Source of the DNA: Marinomonas transparens
Lineage (GTDB): Bacteria > Pseudomonadota > Gammaproteobacteria > Pseudomonadales > Marinomonadaceae
Direction: 5' to 3'
NCBI RefSeq assembly: GCF_016463975.1
Contig: NZ_JAEMNX010000015.1
Coordinates: 62,001-126,000, forward strand
Length of the DNA: 64,000 nucleotides
A model generated the notes under the pieces. It was not told where the DNA came from. It searched no databases and saw nothing but the letters and a program-made list of their open reading frames with translations. A program made the position numbers and the translations under genes. Shown piece by piece: positions 59,912 to 64,000 of this stretch; positions within the stretch are counted from its first letter, which is position 1, and every line of letters starts with the position of its first letter.

Positions 59912-61603
59912 TTAAAAGGTGGTGCTTACAGAAGCTGAGATAAAGTCACGGTCTTTAAGAGGCTGTAGATAGCTAGCTTTTGGCGGGTTAGTATTCGGGG
60001 CTTTACCATCAATCTGGAATGGCGCTGCTTGCCCATAATAGCTGACATAATTCATAGTAAAGTTCCACTTATTCAAGTACACAGCACTAAGCCCAAGATT
60101 AATGTCTCCACCACCATCAACACCAAATGCAGGACCTATTGCAGATGACTTACCAACAGTATGACTAACACCAATAGACGGACTAAGATCAACGCCATCA
60201 AACACTTGACGGTACGTTGGCTTAAATATCATACGAACAGCCATAGCTGATTTGTCAGAGTAAGGGTTTAGCATAGCTTCATTTTTCGTCGTTTTAACAC
60301 GTGTATTCCAAGCAACCTCCCCTAAAAAAACGGCTTCCCGAGAAATAAAGGTTGGTACATTAGCCAACCAGCTAAACTGAGCATGAGCAGTTTCACCTAC
60401 TGCATAACCGGGATTGTCTGTACCATTGTAGTTTCTATTAATACCACCAACATCAGAAGAGTCCTGCGTATAGCTAGCTAAAGGCGCATTACGACGATAT
60501 GAGACTTCACCCGCTAAACTCCAACGACCAACCGTTTTTGCAAGACTAGCTCCATAGGATTCAATACCTTCTGCATAAACCCAACGGTATGAACCTTTAA
60601 CTGGTGGCCCAGCCATACCGCCAGCAAATTGTCTCTCTTCAATATAAAAATAGTTATTCGCTGGGGTTGCAGAATGATAGCGCGTGGCATAGAAACCATA
60701 ATCAATATCTAAATCGAAATCCGTCACCTTCAATTGCAAACCATACTGGCCACTATCAGAAGGAGAAAGATCAGACTCGTTTTTCAACTCACCCGCTGGG
60801 GTTTTGATCTTAATCCCTTCAACAGGGTCGCCTGCCGCTAAATAAGCTCCTGATGGAGGAAGGCGCGATTTTTCCCACTCATAGCCAATATAAGCGCCAA
60901 GAGAAACATCTTCTGTGAGCGGCAAATCTATAGACACTTTACCAGTAGGACGAATAGTTTCTTTGGTAGTTGAACCTGGAACCGAGGTCAATTTCACAAT
61001 ATCCATAGGCCCGTTTGAGGCTGCTACACTGTTCATTCCATAGAACAAGCTTTCACCCCATAGAAGACTGTGACGGCCTGCACGCAAAGTGCCTTCCATA
61101 CCATCTTTGACAGGAAAACGTGCGTATACAAAAGCATCCAAAAACTCTGAGTCTTCACCCATAGTCCTTCTGGTACTAGGTAAAAACTCATCGGTTACAT
61201 AAGCATTAGATGTGTCGCTAGTGTTATCATTTTTTTTGTGGTATTCAGCGTCATACCAAGCAGCACCGCTGACTCGTAAACCAAAGCGTTCCTGATAACT
61301 AAGATCAAATTCACTAAGTAAATCTAAACGATTAGAAACAACACCTTTATTAAAGTTGTTGTTACCATCGTTAAAGTTTTTGGCATCGGCACCAACACCA
61401 TTAACCGTCCCATCAGTCCCTGACAATAAATCAGACTGATTTTTAAGACGAAAAGCGGTACTGTATTTAACTGTATTATTGAAGCTCATCCTAACATCAG
61501 AATTTGCTGTATCTATCTGAAATGCATAAGCGGTGGATGTACTAGAGACAATGGCTATCGCCAACGCCTTTAACCGAAACGGCATGGGGTTAGTTGTTTT
61601 CAC
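59912..61603 (-). CDS. DUF1302-domain outer-membrane barrel protein
   Basis: Predicted outer-membrane protein of 563 residues. The start is GTG 61603 because AGAGGA lies at proper spacing; the next ATG (61585) would leave this site too far. Signal peptide MKTTNPMPFRLKALAIAIVS then STSTAYAF. Alternating polar/aromatic strands run the whole length, and the last residue is phenylalanine (SVSTTF) as in outer-membrane barrels. The N-terminal RMSFNNTVKYSTAFRL is characteristic of DUF1302. First gene of module 3, divergent from its LysR. It may let a hydrophobic substrate through the outer membrane. Confidence 0.92.
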   Translation of the reverse strand: MKTTNPMPFRLKALAIAIVSSTSTAYAFQIDTANSDVRMSFNNTVKYSTAFRLKNQSDLLSGTDGTVNGVGADAKNFNDGNNNFNKGVVSNRLDLLSEFDLSYQERFGLRVSGAAWYDAEYHKKNDNTSDTSNAYVTDEFLPSTRRTMGEDSEFLDAFVYARFPVKDGMEGTLRAGRHSLLWGESLFYGMNSVAASNGPMDIVKLTSVPGSTTKETIRPTGKVSIDLPLTEDVSLGAYIGYEWEKSRLPPSGAYLAAGDPVEGIKIKTPAGELKNESDLSPSDSGQYGLQLKVTDFDLDIDYGFYATRYHSATPANNYFYIEERQFAGGMAGPPVKGSYRWVYAEGIESYGASLAKTVGRWSLAGEVSYRRNAPLASYTQDSSDVGGINRNYNGTDNPGYAVGETAHAQFSWLANVPTFISREAVFLGEVAWNTRVKTTKNEAMLNPYSDKSAMAVRMIFKPTYRQVFDGVDLSPSIGVSHTVGKSSAIGPAFGVDGGGDINLGLSAVYLNKWNFTMNYVSYYGQAAPFQIDGKAPNTNPPKASYLQPLKDRDFISASVSTTF

Positions 61604-61698
61604 TTGTTCTTCCTCTCAAATTTTATTTTTATGTATTAAGAACAGGCTTAATGTAAATGACTGTGACCTTTCAGAAAAATCCTTTAAACTAAATCAAC

Positions 61699-61717
61699 CA
61701 TTCGATCCGATCGAATG
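61699..61717. promoter_or_regulatory. Inverted repeat between DUF1302 and LysR genes
   Basis: CATTCGAT-CCG-ATCGAATG, an 8-bp perfect inverted repeat, about 35 bp before the LysR start. It lies directly beside the AACTAAATCAAC motif (61687-61698) shared with module 1. Candidate regulator site. Confidence 0.5.
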
Positions 61718-61749
61718 ATCAAACGACACAGAAGAACGGGACACCACCA

Positions 61750-62664
61750 ATGCGTTTTAAAAAACTCGACCTCAATTTATTGGTCGCCCTAGACACCCTA
61801 CTCACCGAACAAAGCATCACCAAAGGTGCCGAAAAACTTAACATGAGCCCATCCGCCTTAAGCAACTCCCTTTCGAGGCTGAGGGATTATTTTGAGGATG
61901 ACCTGCTAACGCAAATAGGTCGGAAAATGGTGATTACCCCATTGGGCGAAAGCCTGAAGGTGAATGTACGTAATGCATTGAACAACATAGAAAGTACCAT
62001 CCTGGTACAACCCAGCTTTGACCCACAAACAACGGATCGTATCTTTAGTCTTTTTTGCTCAGATTACACCCAGACCGTGCTCGCACCTCACGCCCTAGAA
62101 TTAATCGGCAAACAAAAAAGCTCCGCCCGCTTCCAATTTTTGGCGCAAGTGGAAAACCCCCACGAACAACTAGAACGAGGTCAAGCCGACCTCTTGGTTA
62201 TTCCGGAAGGCTTCACCTCGAACGAGCACCCTAAAGAAGTCCTCTACGAAGAAGAGTTTGTGTGTGTGGTATGGCAGCACAGCGAGATAGCAAAAGGAGA
62301 GCTAACAAAGGAAAAATATGCAGAAGTGGGCCATGTATTGATGCGCCCATGGGGCATTAAAAAAGATTTTTTCGAAACCACCCTGGTACAAAAATACGGC
62401 ATCAAACGCCGATTAACAGCCACTACCTTCAGCTTCACCTCACTACCCGCATTGGTAATAGGGTCAGAAAACATCGCCACTATTCACGTTCGGCTGGCAC
62501 AAAAAATGGCCAAAGTATGGCCACTAAAAATCTTACCCTTACCCTTCGACATTCCACCTATGAAACAATGCATACAATGGCATCAATACAGAAACAACGA
62601 TGAAGGCCTTATTTGGCTCAGGAATATCTTAAAGGAAGCCACCACGAACATGGACATAGAATAA
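61750..62664 (+). CDS. LysR-family regulator, NodD/NahR-like (module 3)
   Basis: Regulator of 304 residues, third member of the paralogous set. It opens MRFKKLDLNLLVALDTLLTE; the HTH reads AEKLNMSPSALSNSLSRLRD. The C-terminal QWHQYRNNDEGLIWLRN matches the corresponding segments in its paralogues. Divergent from the DUF1302 gene; likely controls the long module 3 operon. Confidence 0.93.
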   Translation: MRFKKLDLNLLVALDTLLTEQSITKGAEKLNMSPSALSNSLSRLRDYFEDDLLTQIGRKMVITPLGESLKVNVRNALNNIESTILVQPSFDPQTTDRIFSLFCSDYTQTVLAPHALELIGKQKSSARFQFLAQVENPHEQLERGQADLLVIPEGFTSNEHPKEVLYEEEFVCVVWQHSEIAKGELTKEKYAEVGHVLMRPWGIKKDFFETTLVQKYGIKRRLTATTFSFTSLPALVIGSENIATIHVRLAQKMAKVWPLKILPLPFDIPPMKQCIQWHQYRNNDEGLIWLRNILKEATTNMDIE

Positions 62665-62699
62665 AACAAGCAGAGCTGCCCTCAAGGAGAGCCACTCTG

Positions 62700-63935
62700 T
62701 TAAGAATAAAAGCTTTTCTTTATGTCTTGTTTGATTTTCTTGATCGGAACTTGCTGACTAAGAAGGCCCAGAGTATGGGACATTTTCGGTACAGCATGAC
62801 TGAAATGTGATTTAAAGCCATCGCATAAATAATTACGATTAAGCAAACCATCGCTGGATGCCTCAAACCTGTGTTTGGGGCAGCCACCATGGCACACGGA
62901 ACGCACCTCACATTGATGGCAATCGGTGCTAATGTTGGTCAACTTATCTTCACCGAACTTGAGGTTTTGCGGCAAGTTTACTAACTCGATTAGCGAGGTT
63001 TCATTCACATTACCCAGCTTATGTTCGGGGTAAACATAATGATCGCAGGAATACACATCCCCATTGGATTCCATCGCTAAACCGTTGCCACAGGTTTCAC
63101 TAAACACGCAAGCCCCCGGCCGACCCGCTAGCTGGCTCATGGTTTGCTCAAAATTCATCACGAAGATTTTGCCTAGATCCTGCTGCACCCAATGGTCAAA
63201 AATCGTATTAAGAAACTTACCATAGGCCTTCGCTGGTACTGACCATTCTGCTAGATTAGATTCCCCATCAAACGTTGGCTGAATCAGGATCAAACCATCT
63301 CGGTCTGGCACAATAGCTTTACGCTCAACCAAGGGAATAAACTGCATATATTGACTGCCAATGCGCTTCAAGAAGGCATAGACATTTAACGGACGCTTGA
63401 CGTTTTCCGCATTTACCACGGTTAGGGTATTAAAATCCACATGGTGTTTTTTGAGCAGGGCAAGCCCCCTGAGCGTATCGTCAAAGGTGCTTTTTCCTTT
63501 ACGGGAAAGGCGATAGGTATCATTACTGATGCGATCCCCATCAATCGACACCCCAATCAAAAACTGGTGCTCTTTTAAGAAGAGTGCCCACTCCTCATCC
63601 AGCAAGGTAGCATTCGTTTGCAGCGAGTTGGTAATGGTCTTATACCCTCGATACTGCTGCTGAAACGCAATCGCTTGGCGAAAGAAGTCCACCCCCAATA
63701 GCGTGGGCTCGCCTCCCTGCCAAACAAAATCAATGACATCACTTTTTTGCGATTGAATCTGATCCCGAATGTAATTTTCTAAGGTGGTATTGTCCATGCG
63801 CCAGCGTTTTTTTCTTTCTGGGTAAAGATGCTCTTTTTCCAGATAAAAACAATAGGTACAGTCAATATTACAGACCGAACTGCTTGGCTTCGCCATCACT
63901 CCGAAGTTATTTATTCGCTCCATAACTTGACTCAT
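62700..63935 (-). CDS. Anaerobic sulfatase-maturating enzyme (radical SAM/SPASM)
   Basis: Radical SAM enzyme of 411 residues that converts a Cys or Ser of a sulfatase to formylglycine. ATG 63935 is preceded by an in-frame GTG, so the start may be either. The SAM cluster motif is C-N-I-D-C-T-Y-C in VCNIDCTYCFYLEKEHL. SPASM auxiliary cluster cysteines are seen in CVFSETCGNG, VYSCDHYVYPEHKLGN and CHQCEVRSVCHGGCPKHRF. It is on the minus strand; its sulfatase partner would be expected upstream (beyond 64000) and is not in this window. Confidence 0.93.
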   Translation of the reverse strand: MSQVMERINNFGVMAKPSSSVCNIDCTYCFYLEKEHLYPERKKRWRMDNTTLENYIRDQIQSQKSDVIDFVWQGGEPTLLGVDFFRQAIAFQQQYRGYKTITNSLQTNATLLDEEWALFLKEHQFLIGVSIDGDRISNDTYRLSRKGKSTFDDTLRGLALLKKHHVDFNTLTVVNAENVKRPLNVYAFLKRIGSQYMQFIPLVERKAIVPDRDGLILIQPTFDGESNLAEWSVPAKAYGKFLNTIFDHWVQQDLGKIFVMNFEQTMSQLAGRPGACVFSETCGNGLAMESNGDVYSCDHYVYPEHKLGNVNETSLIELVNLPQNLKFGEDKLTNISTDCHQCEVRSVCHGGCPKHRFEASSDGLLNRNYLCDGFKSHFSHAVPKMSHTLGLLSQQVPIKKIKQDIKKSFYS

Positions 63936-64000
63936 CACACAGCCTTTATCAAACAGATCAAAAATACGTCTTAACGACCACTATAAGAAGCCGCATGCTC

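Overview
The window looks like a chromosomal segment of a marine gammaproteobacterium. Gene content, moderate base composition (judged by eye, not computed) and protein style suggest an Oceanospirillales member such as Marinomonas, but this is an inference. I saw no rRNA or tRNA genes, no CRISPR array, no integrase and no complete insertion sequence.

Left part (1-24.6 kb): mostly metabolism. An orphan VanA-like Rieske oxygenase is divergent from an AraC regulator. Next come a secreted one-haem protein with a C-terminal lectin-like module, a LysR regulator divergent from a degenerate metallo-beta-lactamase-fold protein plus a DsbA-family protein, and an MscS channel. An acetoacetate-activation set follows (thiolase and CoA-transferase A/B, with a divergent LysR). 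A long minus-strand block then combines accB-accC-pxpB-pxpC, a biotin-less second BCCP-like protein, pxpA, an SDR and a polar amino-acid ABC transporter. This looks like uptake and ring opening of 5-oxoproline or a related lactam by a biotin-linked machine. A NAC-like LysR, an aminotransferase and a 14-helix MFS exporter close this part.

Middle part (24.6-36.5 kb): an accessory island. Its left edge holds debris: an XRE antitoxin tail, short tandem repeats and a duplicated 3' end of the neighbouring gene. An AntA/AntB-type antirepressor gene follows. Its leader encodes what I read as a C4-type antisense RNA, with two segments complementary to the antirepressor leader, one covering the ribosome binding site. 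Then come a class III Fic protein and a type I restriction-modification locus (hsdM, hsdS, an AlbA_2/Schlafen-like ATPase gene, hsdR with its own promoter, and a YgjP-like metallopeptidase). The right edge again holds gene remnants (MarR tail).

Right part (36.5-62.7 kb): a large aromatic-catabolism supercluster in three modules. Each is headed by a divergently transcribed LysR of the same NodD/NahR-like subtype. Module 1 (plus strand, 37.8-41.5 kb) has a Rieske oxygenase, DoxX, a VanB-type reductase and a cyclase-family hydrolase. Module 2 (minus, 45.8-41.6 kb) has an ACMSD-like amidohydrolase, an extradiol dioxygenase, an FAH-family enzyme and an SDR. Module 3 (minus, 61.6-46.9 kb) has a DUF1302 barrel, a DUF1329 protein, an alpha/beta C-C hydrolase-like enzyme, a second extradiol-like VOC protein, an MFS transporter, a YCF48-like protein, an MMPL/RND transporter, a Rieske ferredoxin, an FAD monooxygenase, a cupin, a second FAH and a DenD-like dehydrogenase. 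Together they suggest envelope transport, hydroxylation, meta-type ring cleavage and hydrolysis of a hydrophobic aromatic whose identity I cannot read. Acetoacetate from such a route could enter the CoA-transferase/thiolase set at 7.7-10.3 kb. The window ends with an anaerobic sulfatase-maturating radical SAM enzyme whose sulfatase is not in view.
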